In this document: one piece after another, positions 47,316-60,056 of the stretch
How the letters are laid out: each line of letters opens with the position of its first letter
Numbering within the stretch: position 1 is the stretch's first letter
NCBI RefSeq assembly: GCF_019649055.1
Contig: NW_026570378.1
Location: 1-64,000, forward strand
DNA from: Paramacrobiotus metropolitanus
Lineage: Eukaryota > Tardigrada > Eutardigrada > Parachela > Macrobiotidae
Length of the DNA: 64,000 bases
Direction: 5' to 3'
Program-made: the position numbers and the translations under genes
Notes under the pieces: model-generated
The model's database searches: none
What the model was told of the DNA's origin: nothing
What the model saw: only the letters and a program-made list of their open reading frames with translations

Positions 47316-50300
47316 TTTGCAACCGGGCCAAGAGAAGATCCCATGTATTCGATCAAATGGATGCAGTTTGGGCCTTTGCGGAGAATATGTCAATGCTATC
47401 ATCGCTAGCAAGCCGTTAAGTCTTCCAGTAGCAAATACTGAACAGCTGCCGTTGCGCCTACGAACGTGCCTTTTCCGGTGTCTTCATAACGTGCCGCTAT
47501 GCAACAATATTAATTTTTGTGTTCCACATACAGTAGCTCCAGCGCAGTCATGACTTTAATCAGATACCGGGGCTGGCTACTTTTAATCTTTATTGCAATC
47601 AAAATGTGGGTATCTACTTCGAGAGGGAGTTATGGTACCCGCAATTGCTGTCAGTGTTCTGCAAGGTCCCAGCCCAAGTCCGTTTTGTATTGATGTTACC
47701 ATCCATTTTTTAATAAAATTCACTTTTGTTGTAGACCGCTTAGGAAATCGGTGCGGCCGGAAACCTTTATTTTCTTTCGTTATTTTAGATTTCTCAAGTG
47801 TTTTTGGTTTCGTGTCAGTACTACTACGGTAGTGGCAATACCAGAGTCATACCATAATCTGGAATTAAAATTCGAAGTTTGATCACTACATCAAAATTAA
47901 GAAATCAGTTTTGAAAATACAATTACCTATGTGCTTCTAAAATGTGCTTTTTTATGTGCTTTTTACAATTAAGTTGCCGTTGCGATTACTTCTTGTTACC
48001 ATAATTATATAATTACATTCCAGTTAAGCGGTAGACCGCATCAGCTTATGTCTGAATTCGCTCAGCATTTAGCTAAATGGCTGATAAGGATTTTCAGTAG
48101 GTGTCCGTGCATAGCATAAAAAATTAAGAACAATTTGGCTTATTTTGACCATAAAATTAATAACATCATGAATCCTCGACATCTTGCATCTTGCACCATT
48201 ATTATTATGAAAATCAAAATCACCGTTGGCAATATTAGTCACGATAACAAAAGAACACCTCCCAAGTATTTTTTTAGCATATTTCACCTTTTGGGCTTGT
48301 ATTTTTTAAAAGAAAATGTCATGTTGGAATTTTAACATAGAAATACTCAGAATCTAAATGCTTTTCAGATTTGCTTCACAACAACGCTGCTTAAGCATTC
48401 TTCGTCTGCGCCCTTTCCCTGCCCGTCCTGTATTACCCTTCCCGCGTGCGAAAGATTCCCTGAACATGGTGTCTATAGCATGGGTGCCGGCCGCTTGCTT
48501 ATCGCAAATGCCGAAGTGCATCGCTGTGCCGCACAGCGAAGAAATTTCACTCGGTAAATTGAAATTTGCCACAGGTCAGCTGCGTAATGAGGCGTGATTT
48601 GGCCTTTACCATAGCAGGAATGAAGGCGCATATACATAGTCTGTAGTATTGTATATAACAGACCTTCATTCGTGCTATGCCTTTACACAAACCTGCATAA
48701 TTATATTGTACGATATGCGGCTCATATTCCTTACGAATACCGGGTGCAGCATATGAGCTAGCCAGTGACCACTGCTCCTTCGATTCCCCCAACGTGTTGA
48801 CGTGATCTAGGGCGCTACAGTCCTACAATCAAATTCACATCAGCGAGGCAGCTGCCTGTGGGCTGTGGTTAACTGCACAGGCCCGGTGTCGGCCGTCTCC
48901 CCAGTCTTCTGCCAAATGAAGAAAATCATGTTTGTTGAAAGATTTGAATGAGAAACTCAGTCACTCATCCTTGGTGGCTTCAACCAAGACTTTACTCAAG
49001 GTAAGACTGTACTTCAACCAAGACTGTACGTAACTCGCTGAGTACAGTCCTGCTTCAACTTCGTCGCACCGTTTTATGTACTTCTGTACGCTTGCATAGC
49101 GTACTTGGCAGTCGGTTGCTTCTTGTGGAATGATTGCGGTTGCTTTTTCCAGCTAATGTTCTACTAATCTGCACTGCGAAAAGGGTAATTAATTCAGCTA
49201 TCTTATTTTGAAAATATATTATTGGTATTCGCTTAAGATCTTGATCAAATACTGTTGGAATTCCTATGGGCGTGAAGCGGATCAAAATAACAAAGAGCAA
49301 ATCTTGAATAATACTGAGTACTCGTATATCGGACGTCTTTTGCGATACAAGAAATACGTAAAGGTGAAAAAAATTATCGTTGCCACGCTTGTATGTACAT
49401 ACAGTTGTATGTACTTTAAGCATTTAATCGCCCGTGGACTGTGGTAAGTAATTACGTCATAAGTTTTATATCTAGTTAAAGCATATGTATTGTATATTAT
49501 GGGCCCATTGAGATTATGGTCTAGCTCGACGATTCTATATGATGCGCATTGCGCAATAATAACATGCCATCGCGCATGATATTATAATTCTGGCATGACG
49601 CCGAAATACTGTACTTATTGGATGACATCCCGATTTTTGCAAATTAAAATTCTAAGTGCTTCAAGTCTGCATAATATTCTGCTCCAACTGTGTGCATGTA
49701 CAGAGTACATAGTCGCGTTTATGAGTGAGGCGGAGCCACATCGTCGTAAGTTCTGCGCATTGCTGAAAATCCTTTGGAAGCACAATACATTTTAGCAACG
49801 GCCAGCCTGAATGGCCTCCTCCCAGCTGAATTTACCGTATCCGTCCGATTACTGTACAGTAACTTGCAGCACAGAGTCAGGTGTATGGAAAAAGTCATAC
49901 ACGCTGCTAGCTGTTCGTTGTGACTTATCGATGCCCGGTAACGGGCAGACAGTGACCGTATCTCACAATGGCGCAAGATTGCGGATGGCTACCGATCACT
50001 TTGGCCGTTTAATTTTGGCCACGTTCATTTCGGCAAAAGTTTTTCGGCCGCCAGTTTCTGTTCTTTGTTTCTCTTTTTTGTACGAACTGTTCTTCGAGAA
50101 TTTTTGACGTGTCTATACTCTGTTACGCATTTGTTCTGATGAACACGTCGCCGACCATAACAAGTCACGCGGGCGGGCTTGGCCAACAGCAATGGCCAGA
50201 GGTTCGATCGAATTGAAAAAAACAGAGCTGGTAGGTAGGGATAAAAGTTCTTCGATAAAACAGACCCAAACGTTTAAGGTCTGGCCAAGCAAAACAATTT

Positions 50301-50636
50301 TACTGAACTCTTTAGAATTTTGAAATTTACTTTTGTACAAAACCATCATCACCCGTTGATGTTGAAATTAATAAATGCATAAATGTATCCCTAACCTACC
50401 TTATCCCAGTTGTATTTGAGGAAAAGGCATTCATGTTTTTCTCAGCTGAAACTGCAACTTTCAACACCAAAAGCCTCGTAGTCTAAGTAAGGCACATGTC
50501 TAGAGCAGAAGAACTACGTTTTGTGAACCTACCGTCGTAATCCATCAACTACAAAAGTATACAGAGCAGAAATAATTGAATTGCTTTTTATTCTGGTGGG
50601 AGAAGGTCGACCGTAACGTGGTCATTCAGGAACTAA
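47316..50636. other. long intergenic region, no gene recognised
   Basis: Small ATG frames at 48,358-48,597 and 49,811-50,107 lack recognisable motifs. A hairpin is formed by 'agcaggaatgaagg' near 48,615 and 'ccttcattcgtgct' near 48,662. The start (to about 47,600) is duplicated at 43,090-43,330. Confidence 0.45.
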
Positions 50637-53600
50637 ATGGACGAGGAAAAAAGGAAGCAGATTTTCGAATTACTGGACCACGGTTGTACACGGCAAGAGA
50701 TTGTGGATCGTGTCGGTATTAGTCGTACCACATTGGGACGGTTTCTGTTGAAGGAAGGAAGACAGCAGAAGAAGCGGCTAACCGACGAGGAGAAAGAAGA
50801 AATTCTTCAGTTAGACCGTGAGAAACAATGCTCGCGGAGGGAGATTGCCAAGCGGCTGCAAATCAATTTGGCAACCGTGTACAGCATTCTCCGCGCTGCC
50901 AATCAGGTTAAGCACGACTCAGATGCCAGGAAGCCGGTGGTCAGTGATGAACAGAGGAAACTGATCCTCCAATTATTCGAGCAAGGATGCCAGCGAACGG
51001 ATATCATGCGCGAGGCCAAAGTGGGCGATATGAGGGTCGACATCGTGGTTCGGCAATCTGGCAGGAGCTTTGCAAGGCGGGATAACTTGCCTCTTACTTT
51101 GAAGCAAAAAAACGAAGCCTTGCATTTGTTCGACGAAGGTCACAGTTCTACCGATATCATGCGCCAGTTCAATCTAACCTACTACCAATACACGACGCTA
51201 CTGGAGCAGTATGGCAAAACGCGGGACCCCAACCATTACAAGCACAATTATTTGCGGGTATGTTGCAATTTAAACACCTTTGAGCCGATTTGGAAAAAAT
51301 CTGAAATGTCAGCTGATTAGAACACAAATTCAAAACCAAAGAAATATGTACTTAAAAAGTGACCCGCGGTACATGGTAACGAACTGAACTTTCGTTTTCG
51401 CACATGCCCAGACCTTTCTTCGCATTTCTGCGACGTTGAGCAGCAAGATCATTGCAGTACATTGACGTGAAAATCGTTTGTGCACGCAGCATCCGGTTGG
51501 GGATATTTGTTTCAAGTACGTAAATAAAATTCCAGAATGTAAACGCAAACATTTGCGCCGGTGTATCAAAAGTCTTTTTCCGCCAATCTTCTATAGATTA
51601 TAGCGTAGAACAATCAAGCAGAACCGTTATAAGATTATGGGTCTTACACAGACTTCAGGGTCCAGCATTTTCTTGAAATTTTAAAACGAATTCATTTGTT
51701 GAAATTTCTTAGAGCTTAAAATAAATTTCAAAATTATTCTCAAATTTTAAAATTTAATGTAAAATTTTATAAATTTTTATGTCCCTGGGGCGATGTCAGA
51801 ACGATCTCTCATATTTATTGTGATGTTGTGACGTAGTACTCGTATTTCACGAGAATGTCTACATCGTGCATGGCAACGTGCCAATAATTGTGGGTATTTT
51901 CTTGGTTGTCCTTGTTGCTGTATTCATTCGTTATTCAATGTTCTAAGGCGTGACACTTATATGCATTCTGCAAGTGGGTGCAAATTTCGAAAACAGATCT
52001 GTTAATTTGCACCGAGCGCGAATGCTGCAGTAAGTCTTCGTCAAGAGCATAAAAGTTGTCTGACGCCACGAAGCTCGTACGTCACGCTTTTCCAATTCCA
52101 CAATCCCAATAAAATTTCCCAATGGTATTGGCGCCCGCGCTCGTGCAATAATGTGGTTCGCAACCACCGCTAGTATGATTGTAATAAGACTTTACATGAA
52201 GTGACAAAGGAATAGCTGTTCGCGTTTAACCATTTAACCATGAGACCTTATTGTTGTACGTACTGTACTATTCATTACACATAATAATAATTATTGTCCT
52301 AGCAAGTAGCCACGTTGTCAGTGTAGTATTACTGCACTTAATACTTGTGTTATACTTAATTAATCATTCCTTCGGTTGTCGCTCATTCAGTTGTCGTAAG
52401 GAACAGTTATCAAATAATATTAACTAAGAAAGCACGGACTTCACACGTTATTCTACTCATAACTCCCCAACCGCAAAACCGACAAATGGTTTCACGGCAA
52501 TGTAAGTTCACAAATCATTTGGCTGCACAATGTCATAAAAAAGGCAAAGAAGTGTCTGGGCATGAAAATAAAAAATTCCGTGCATGCATATTTGATACCG
52601 TGTACGAGGTCACTTCCCTTGATGTTTCTTGATATTTTTCGAAACTTAAACGTTCTCGCTTTTTGTATTCCAGTATAAAATCTGATACATTGTATAATTA
52701 ACTTTCTCACTTTAAGTTTCCTTAGATCTTCATTTGGTTCGTGATACATGTACTCTTCCCTAAAATCAATTAAATAAAGTTCTGATGCGGCACATTTAAA
52801 ACGGCCTTTCGAAGAGCTTGATGATTTCGAAAGGAAAGGTTAATTAATTCCTGTTAATTTTGGAATGATTTGACGTTTCCGAAATCTTATAAACTTGGTT
52901 GCAATCCTTACTGCATTATTACAGGAAACAGTACTGAAGTTACGGGAAGAGGGTTGCACGTATACGATGCTTAGAAAGCGGACCAATTCCAGTACGTGGG
53001 TGATACAAAAGATATTGAATGATGCGGCTCAGGAAGTCGACACGCATCAGGTACGCACGAAAACCGACGGGAGCAACGGTAACGCGCAGCTGCGCGTACG
53101 AAAGTCTTTACGAATTCGGTGCCGCACAGCTCTTGAAGATTTTTAGCGAATTTCGAGAGCGACCCCAGTACTTCGGATTTACAGAATCAAAGGCAGACAG
53201 TTTATGGCAAATCATCCCCATCAGGCAACAAAAAAAGAGCAATTCGGGAGGAGTCGTTGACAGAGTCCACTGATTTCAGCGCCATTGAAGCTACTGCATT
53301 TAGCGCCCAGGAAAGTTACAACGGTGGGTTAATTAACGATGCATAGTTACGTGCGCTATCTTAAACGCTGCATGTCGAGAATACTGTACGAAAATTCGTT
53401 TTTTACTGTCCGTCTGTGATACTAAAAATATGACTTTAATTTGACCTGCTACAACAAAAGAGGAGCAAAAAGATTTTTCAACTTCAAAATATTTCAGTTA
53501 TTCAGGTACCTACGCCAGCAACAGATTTATACATGTATTCAACTTTATTAATTATTGTCATCTCTATATTATTTGGAAAGATCATCGGCAGTTCACAGTT

Positions 53601-56600
53601 TTAACAGTTTCACGCAGATGATTAAAAACAAATTAATAATCGACAATGAGGCAACATTTTGACGCTGCAAAAAAAGGTCAGCCTGTCTGCAAATACCGTA
53701 ATTATCGAATTTGCACTCCTGGAATAGTTCAAACGTCCTGGAGGAGGGGAGCTTATTTCGGGAGGGGGCGTTATTTCGGGGGGGGGGGGTACTATTTTTC
53801 AAACAGCATTTGTCGGCGGGGCCGTCATTTTTCAAACAGCTGCGCATCCTGTTCTATTGATACTGAACGAAGTGATAACGGTATTTGCAGTTTCAGAACC
53901 TTACGAGCAGCATTCTGAAGCATCGCACCACAATATTGTTGTGACTGTTGACTGTTTATTATATAAAATCATAACAATCATTATGAAGCAGTTTGCGGTA
54001 TATCTATCGTTTTGTGGCGGGCGCTTAACATTTATTAATGCCCCCATGGGCGCTAAATTCGGGGGGGAGGCGCTATTTTTTAAACGGGTTGTGGGAGGGG
54101 GCTTATTATGGGGGGAGGTGCAAATTCGATAATTACGGTAGTTACGCCGCGTTAACTTCATTTGTACCTACCCAGTTTTCACTAAACACAATCTTAGAGT
54201 TTGTAGAAAATGTCGTATTAATGTTCTTTTGAGCAACATTTGTGTTGCAATTTGCCGTACACAGAAGTTACAGTTGCTAAACATACTGTCATACAGGAAG
54301 CAGGTCCACGTTCACAAGCTATACTAGGGCCAACAACCTACACTGGGCCTGCAAGCTAAGGTCACAAAACGATATCAGAAAGTGTTTGGGGTGCGCAAAA
54401 GCGCGGTTTCGCCCACACATTGAATTTGGTACCATGCACCGGTACGCTTCCTTTAAAGTCTGCAAATTTATTGTGTTCGTAGATGTCAGTGTGGATCGCT
54501 CTCACCCGACGATGGATTCTTCAAACAGAGAAATTGTTCTCACACTTGTGTTCGATCACGTTTTGACGTAAGTCTCATTCTCCAGAAGGCCTTGCCTTTT
54601 TATTTTATTTTTACCAGTTGACGGGATATTGCAGGGATTTTGCTGGACAGGGCAGATTTAGCCTGGAGCTGCTGAAAAAGCTGAATAACGTAAGTGGAAC
54701 GTGTTATGATAATTCGTATCGTTTCCCATTTTACTGAATTCCACTATTGCGCAGTAATTAACTGCGGGATGGTGTTTCCACTTGTAGGTTCGAATGAGAA
54801 AGGATCTTATACTTGGCGTGCATCCACATGGTATAAATATCGCAGACGTTAAGGGATTCGCACTAAAAGAACTGCAAATGGCGGATTCGCTTGTCGAGGT
54901 TTCGATTTTGCTCGGATATAGCTAGAGAGTATGTATGTTGTATCGTAATAGATTTCCCTGGGTGTTTTTAGATGATAGTAGTGTTGAGGACGAATGTCCT
55001 TTTGGACACGGATTGCATCTCGGACTTAATAGATCGGGGTGATCTGAAAAAGGTACGAGAGGAAAACATGGCATCTTCGGTGGCGCATTCACTTACAAGT
55101 TACAGACGTCAAGTTGTTTTCAAGTCTGTCCAAGCAACGCTGTGCAAGGGATGTGCTAGGATCGTATAGAACTTCGGAAAAAATCTGCCGATTGAGGGAA
55201 TCGAACCCACAACCTCCATACTCTAAGGCCGAGAGAGGCACCACTAGGCTATCGGCAAAGCATACAAATTCTATCGAAATGTTTTATCAAACGATCCTAT
55301 AGAGAGCGGATGCCGCTCTAACAGCTGGAACGGTGACCTGTATTACGTATTCATTGCATACGAGTTGCTTGCAAGCAACTCGTACGTACTTATCGTATAA
55401 AGCTATATTAAGATAAGAAAACTTTGACGGTATAGGCGGCAATACACTAAGTAAGAAGGGACAGCCGTGTTCGTGTTGTGCAAACTGGTGCGTAACCGTC
55501 CAAAACGTCCGGGGCGCTGAAACGTCCGCCGTAAATTTTGCCCACTCAGTCTTTCTTGCGTTTTCGACCGTAAACAAGATGGAAGAGGGTAAATTATTAT
55601 CCAAAAGTTCTGGCATGTATATAAGTGCAATTCGTATTCGGTTTTTCCCGCTGGGACGTAATTTCGTATCTGGACGCGGGTGTGCCAAACTATAAACTCG
55701 TACCCAAAGGTTTTCGAAAAATAATTTCGTCTCCTGACGTTTTGGTCTGGGAGAAAAATTGGTTCCCACCCGATTTGTTTTGAAGTCGTATCTGTACGTT
55801 TTAGAATACGTACTCGAATAATTCGTATCTGAATATTACACAATCTGAATAGTACACAATATTGACTACAAGTACAGTGAAGACCGATCTAAAGTGAAGC
55901 ATACAGTACGTGACAAAATAAATTGATGAGGCGCGACATATTACTAATGTTCACATACGAATTTATCACTTAATATCAGTAGGCCGATGGCCAGCCCAGA
56001 ATCTGTATACAGAAGCATCTATTTGTGCGGTGTTCGTCTATTGTACATTTTCCGCATGCCGTCTTACCCCGTTCTAAACAAACAATGCCCCAGCCGGAAG
56101 AAAACAAAAAAAAAAACAAAACGTTGCAAAAATAAATCAACAAAAATAATCATAATTGCACAAGACAAACGACAGCATTCGGCCGACAAGGATTTAATAA
56201 TATTAGTCGACGAAAGATGGCCAGCCGGAAGTTGCTGTTTAAGTACTTCTATAGATAAGTGTATAATTGCGCGCGTTTTGTTGATACTTGTACATAAGTG
56301 TAACATCCTTTTGAAGTTCACTGGAAATCAGTGCAAAAAACTGTTTTTCACCGGCGAAAGGAAATGTCTTCGTGCATGCACACGAATCTGGCGCCATGTA
56401 CCGAGCTGTCTTTAGTTGTACTCGTACTCAAAATGCTTGGATAAGAATTTATCACCTAGAGTAGATCAAAAAGCCACCACCACCTAGGTCAAACGTTTGA
56501 ATGGGGATTTAAAACCTATCAGAAAAAATAACCGGATTGTGATTTAACATATACTCTAGGTAGTAATATCCGGCTACGAATTTAATTTGCAGGCCAAAAC

Positions 56601-56972
56601 GTGCGGATGCTTTAGTTTTGTTGTTTGCACCTCTGTACACTTTATTTGTGTTCAAGTTGTATGTGCTTTATGTAGGTGGGGACCTGCTGTAGCCTGGACT
56701 ACATTTTTCTGCCTGCCGAAATTTCGTTGCCCAGCGCCATAGATAAGCAAAACTTTTTCAGTTACCTTATGGAACTGGCAGAAGCCGGAGGTCACTCTCG
56801 CAGTCCGGAGTGCAGTCCTATTGTGGACATCCCATCGGGCATCAGTATTTCAGACAGCAGCGCGGTGGAACCGCAGCCGCCAGTGCGTAAACTGCCGCGT
56901 TTAGCTAAAGAGTTCCTTTTCGCCGAGGAATTCGAGCACCTCTCATACCGCGAAGCGAGCAACAATCACTAA
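50637..56972 (+). CDS. multi-repeat helix-turn-helix protein (exon chain partly inferred)
   Basis: Exon 1 (50,637-51,257, ATG start) contains four similar HTH units: RKQIFELLDHGCTRQEI, EEILQLDREKQCSRREI, RKLILQLFEQGCQRTDI and NEALHLFDEGHSSTDI, each followed by a second helix. Exon 2 (52,925-53,050) is one more unit (ETVLKLREEGCTYTMLRKR). A Ser/Thr/Gln-rich linker may follow (53,158-53,323). Further splice-bounded exons (to 54,567, 54,635-54,689, 54,788-54,898, 54,972-55,052) carry degenerate units such as RKDLILGVHPHGINIADV. A terminal exon (56,676-56,972) ends in TAA. HTH arrays of this style occur in transposase-derived DNA-binding proteins, so nuclear DNA binding is inferred. Exons 1-2 are solid; linkage of the later exons to the same gene is less certain, and the exon 3-4 phase is unresolved. 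Confidence 0.5.
51258..52924. other. intron 1 of the HTH-repeat gene
   Basis: Begins GTATGT and ends TTACAG. No gene was recognised inside on either strand. Confidence 0.5.
53694..54140. mobile_element. MITE with TA target duplication and about 25-bp TIRs
   Basis: TA then 'ccgtaattatcgaatttgca' (53,696 onward) pairs with 'tgcaaattcgataattacgg' then TA (ending 54,140). The 447-bp interior is non-coding with G-runs ('gggagggggc') at both ends. TA duplication fits the Tc1/mariner group. It sits within an intron of the HTH gene. Confidence 0.75.
55186..55257 (-). ncRNA. tRNA-like sequence (tRNA pseudogene or SINE head)
   Basis: The 7-bp acceptor arms TGCCGAT and ATCGGCA pair perfectly over 72 nt. 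Polymerase III A-box-like TAGCCTAGTGGT and B-box GGTTCGATTCC are present. The anticodon arm does not fold with a U at position 33 and the D-arm is short, so this is unlikely to be a working tRNA. It is more probably a tRNA-derived pseudogene or repeat. Confidence 0.5.
55287..55843 (-). other. overlapping open frames, unrecognised
   Basis: Two frames on the same strand stay open for 140-160 codons and overlap, neither with a known motif. The longer starts at GTG, not ATG. Likely chance or degenerate repeat sequence. Confidence 0.2.
55987..56415 (+). CDS. hypothetical protein, 142 aa
   Basis: ATG-started frame (MASPESVYRSIYLCGVRLL) with a Lys-rich stretch (RKKTKKKTKRCKNKSTK) and several Cys, stop at 56,415. 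No domain recognised. It lies in the long inferred intron before the last exon of the HTH gene. It may be spurious. Confidence 0.22.
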   Translation: MASPESVYRSIYLCGVRLLYIFRMPSYPVLNKQCPSRKKTKKKTKRCKNKSTKIIIIAQDKRQHSADKDLIILVDERWPAGSCCLSTSIDKCIIARVLLILVHKCNILLKFTGNQCKKLFFTGERKCLRACTRIWRHVPSCL

Positions 56973-57305
56973 AAATCATTACATATAAATTTTTTTCCCC
57001 AGCAGAAAACAGAATATTTCGAATTTCGTAACTTTCTCTGATTTCCACATATTTTCGTGGTGTTACTGACACTGTGACACAGTTACAGTATTTGTTAGAA
57101 GAATTCACGTGATTTAGATGGCTATGCGAATTTTTGGAATAGTTTTACATCTGATCAGGTATTAAAATTAAGTAATAATTCGTTGACTTTTGATATTCGA
57201 TTTATACTAATATCAAAAATTAAAGTGTATGTTTGAATATAATAAGTTCTTGGACGGATATCGCATGTGTCGCATGTTGATAATCCTAAGATTTTTCTCT
57301 TATAG

Positions 57306-60056
57306 CTGTGGACTGCGGCGCACTTGAATTTGCTGAATACGCTGTTTGTTTGCAGAAAGATACCAAGTTTTTGGTGAAAAATGATTGGGAGTTGAAAGGA
57401 CGCCAGCTGAGTCCTTACTTTCCATCCATGGATCAGAGCTTCCGCGACAAAGGCGAGCCGGAATACGTTGAAGCCGTCGCAGCTAATCCCGGTAGGTGTT
57501 ATTCCCGTTCGTGACTTGTTGATCGTAATATCCGGGGATCATAGACAAGTTCTTGCTTATTTTTACTTAATCATAATTAACAAAACTGAAAATAGAACGA
57601 GTAATTATGCTTGGGCGGGCAGATCGGTCTGCTCCATACGCATGCAGTTGCATTATATTCAATTTCTGCGTCACTGCACTACGAATGTCGTAAATTTCTG
57701 GCTCAGTTGGAACAGATTTGGATCATTTGGTTGTCCATATTAATCTTACAAGTTTACTGTACGGTTATTCAAAACTGAAAAGTGGATAGACTGTTACAGA
57801 ATAAATCACGGGGATTAGAAATCATCAAATAAATTATTATAACCAATAAAATAAACCATTTATGACACTTCTAATTATGATTAATCGTGTGGTAAGTTTA
57901 CATTTTTCGCGAATATTTTTCCGGCAATCCAATTTATTTGTCATTCTGATTGTTCTTAGCGCTGATCACCACCTTGCTGGAATCCATTGAGAATGGGCAA
58001 GCCTACGACCGCAATAAGGAGGTTCCCAAAAAGCCTGTCCGCAATAAAGTCCCGAAATTCCGCCGTAACCCCATCAACCCGCGTCTGCTCGACTATGAAC
58101 AGCCGGCGTCGGCCAAACTGAAGAATTACCGCTGTATTGTACCGTTCTGCAAGAATACCGCGCGCAACACCGCCTACACCAAGGTGCGCTTCATCATGCT
58201 GCCGCGAACCAACCCGGCGGCGCGCCGCGGCTACATGGACGTCATAGGGGTGCCCTATACCGCGGCACGGAATATCTTCATCTGCTCTAAGCACTTCCCG
58301 CCCGAGGAGGTGGATTTGAAGGCCAAGTATGTCGTCAAGACCGGAACGCTGCCGTCGCTCTTTTTGACGCAGGAGGAATTCGATAAGGAAGCGGCTGACC
58401 GCGAAGCGGTAAGGACATCATGTGTTAATACTAGTATTTGTGGCAATTAAAAAATAATTTCTAATTAAAAAAGTTTGCGTGGAAAAAAAGCGGAATTGTG
58501 GTGATTGAACAGCAGCTATAAAGCAGGCCTTAGTGAATTTTTTAATTTTCATTTCTCCACTTACACATAAACTAGGTTTGTCAGCATTATTAAGCTGTTA
58601 ATTTTGATTTTTTTAAATTTAAACGACTTAATTTACTTTTGTACTTTCGCTTTGTCACGCCTCAGTGATGTCTGTATCGAGTATCGCCAAGGCAGTTTTT
58701 AACAGATCATTTACCTTACGGCCCTTACACTTCTCACGTTGATCATTTACTACGGTGATTTTTTAGATTGACCTATCCTTGAAATCAACCTTAATTAATG
58801 AGCTGATTTTGTTCCGGGAATTATTTTACTTTCATTGAGAGAATGAGAGATTACATAATATTTACATTTAAACTATTGTTATTGAATTAGATGAATTTAC
58901 GATTGTTTAGTGCAAAATGTACTAATGTAAGGTGCACCGTAATTGGATGAATTGGCGTAATAATCGGTAACATAATGAATTAGTCTTCTGTTTTAATCGA
59001 GGGACGGCTTGTTTATCTTGATTTCACAGGACGGTGCTCCGGAAAACGATGTCGAAGAGATCACCACCTTCATGGATGAACAGCCGCCGTCGGCCTGGCA
59101 CACGCGCAAGAACTTCCGCTGCATCGTCCCGTCGTGTCATAACCGGGTGCGCAGTGTCGACTGGTCCAAAATCCGCTTCTCCGAGATTCCCATGAAGGGT
59201 CCTAAACGACGCAAGTATCTGGAGGACTGCGGATTGCTGGATAAATTGCCGCAGGAAACACTGGACCGCCGGCATATGCTGATCTGTACGAAGCACTTTG
59301 AGCCCAAACAGATTGATTTCTTCCGCAAACCCCATGTCAAGGCCGGCGAAGTGCCGACCCTATTCCTGGACAGCAGCGGGGAAAATGGCGATGATGAGTA
59401 CGTCTTGGCGAAATTTTGTTAAAAATTTGTTTTGTTAAAATTTTCCTACCGGGAGAGAAAAGTAATTGCGCTCGCTAAAGTTCAGGCGACAAAGGTTGGC
59501 GCAGCATGTTGTAAGAACGGCAGTCCAGTTCCTTTCCTTTTTTCTGATTTCTAGTGTTATTTACGTAAACAAATACAAACAGTTACGTTTTTAGTATTAG
59601 TATTAGTTATGTAAACAGTCTGCAGATTCATTTTCAGCAACATAATTCTTTTTTACTCGTGGATTTGCGTGCATTCACCATGAGCTGCATATGGTTTTAA
59701 TTTTTTTTCAGAATATCTTGTATATCTAGTATTTATTTTCAACTTATGCAGGGAGTAGGGACAAGCTCGCTCACGAAATGTGTTGAAATAAAAAATTTGA
59801 CACAGTTGGCGTGAGAAGGGACCGTGTTATATCTTATCAACTGGGCTTTAACAAATTAAAATGATTATTAGCTTTTTACTGAAATTGGCTGCCGGGTTAC
59901 GATTTTAATTTTTTGTACGTGTTGTGTGATAATATGTTTGCTGGTTAGAATTTAGCCTTTACAATGTAAGCGTGTAATTAATCGTGTTTGTTTTATGCTG
60001 TTAACAGTTCGGACGAGAACAAACCGAATCCCAAGCAGATTACAGTAATTTATTAA
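57306..60056 (+). CDS. tandem THAP-domain protein
   Basis: Exons 57,306-57,491, 57,960-58,408, 59,030-59,397 and about 60,008-60,056 join in phase. Exon 2 holds THAP 1 (RCIVPFCKNTARN, VRFIMLPR, NIFICSKHFPPEEVD, TLPSLFL) and exon 3 THAP 2 (RCIVPSCHNRVRS, IRFSEIPM, HMLICTKHFEPKQID, EVPTLFL). Both show the C-x4-C...C-x2-H zinc ligands and the closing hydrophobic box. THAP domains are sequence-specific DNA-binding zinc fingers shared with P-element transposases; a nuclear regulator is inferred. Known animal THAP proteins usually have one N-terminal domain, so two in tandem, one per exon, is notable. The 5' exon was not found (exon 57,306 starts mid-codon). The last exon could instead be read in another frame and continue past 60,100. 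Confidence 0.65.

Noticed and set aside
55186-55257. Functional tRNA gene
   Set aside because: The anticodon loop cannot be placed with U33 and a 5-bp stem, and the D-arm is short.
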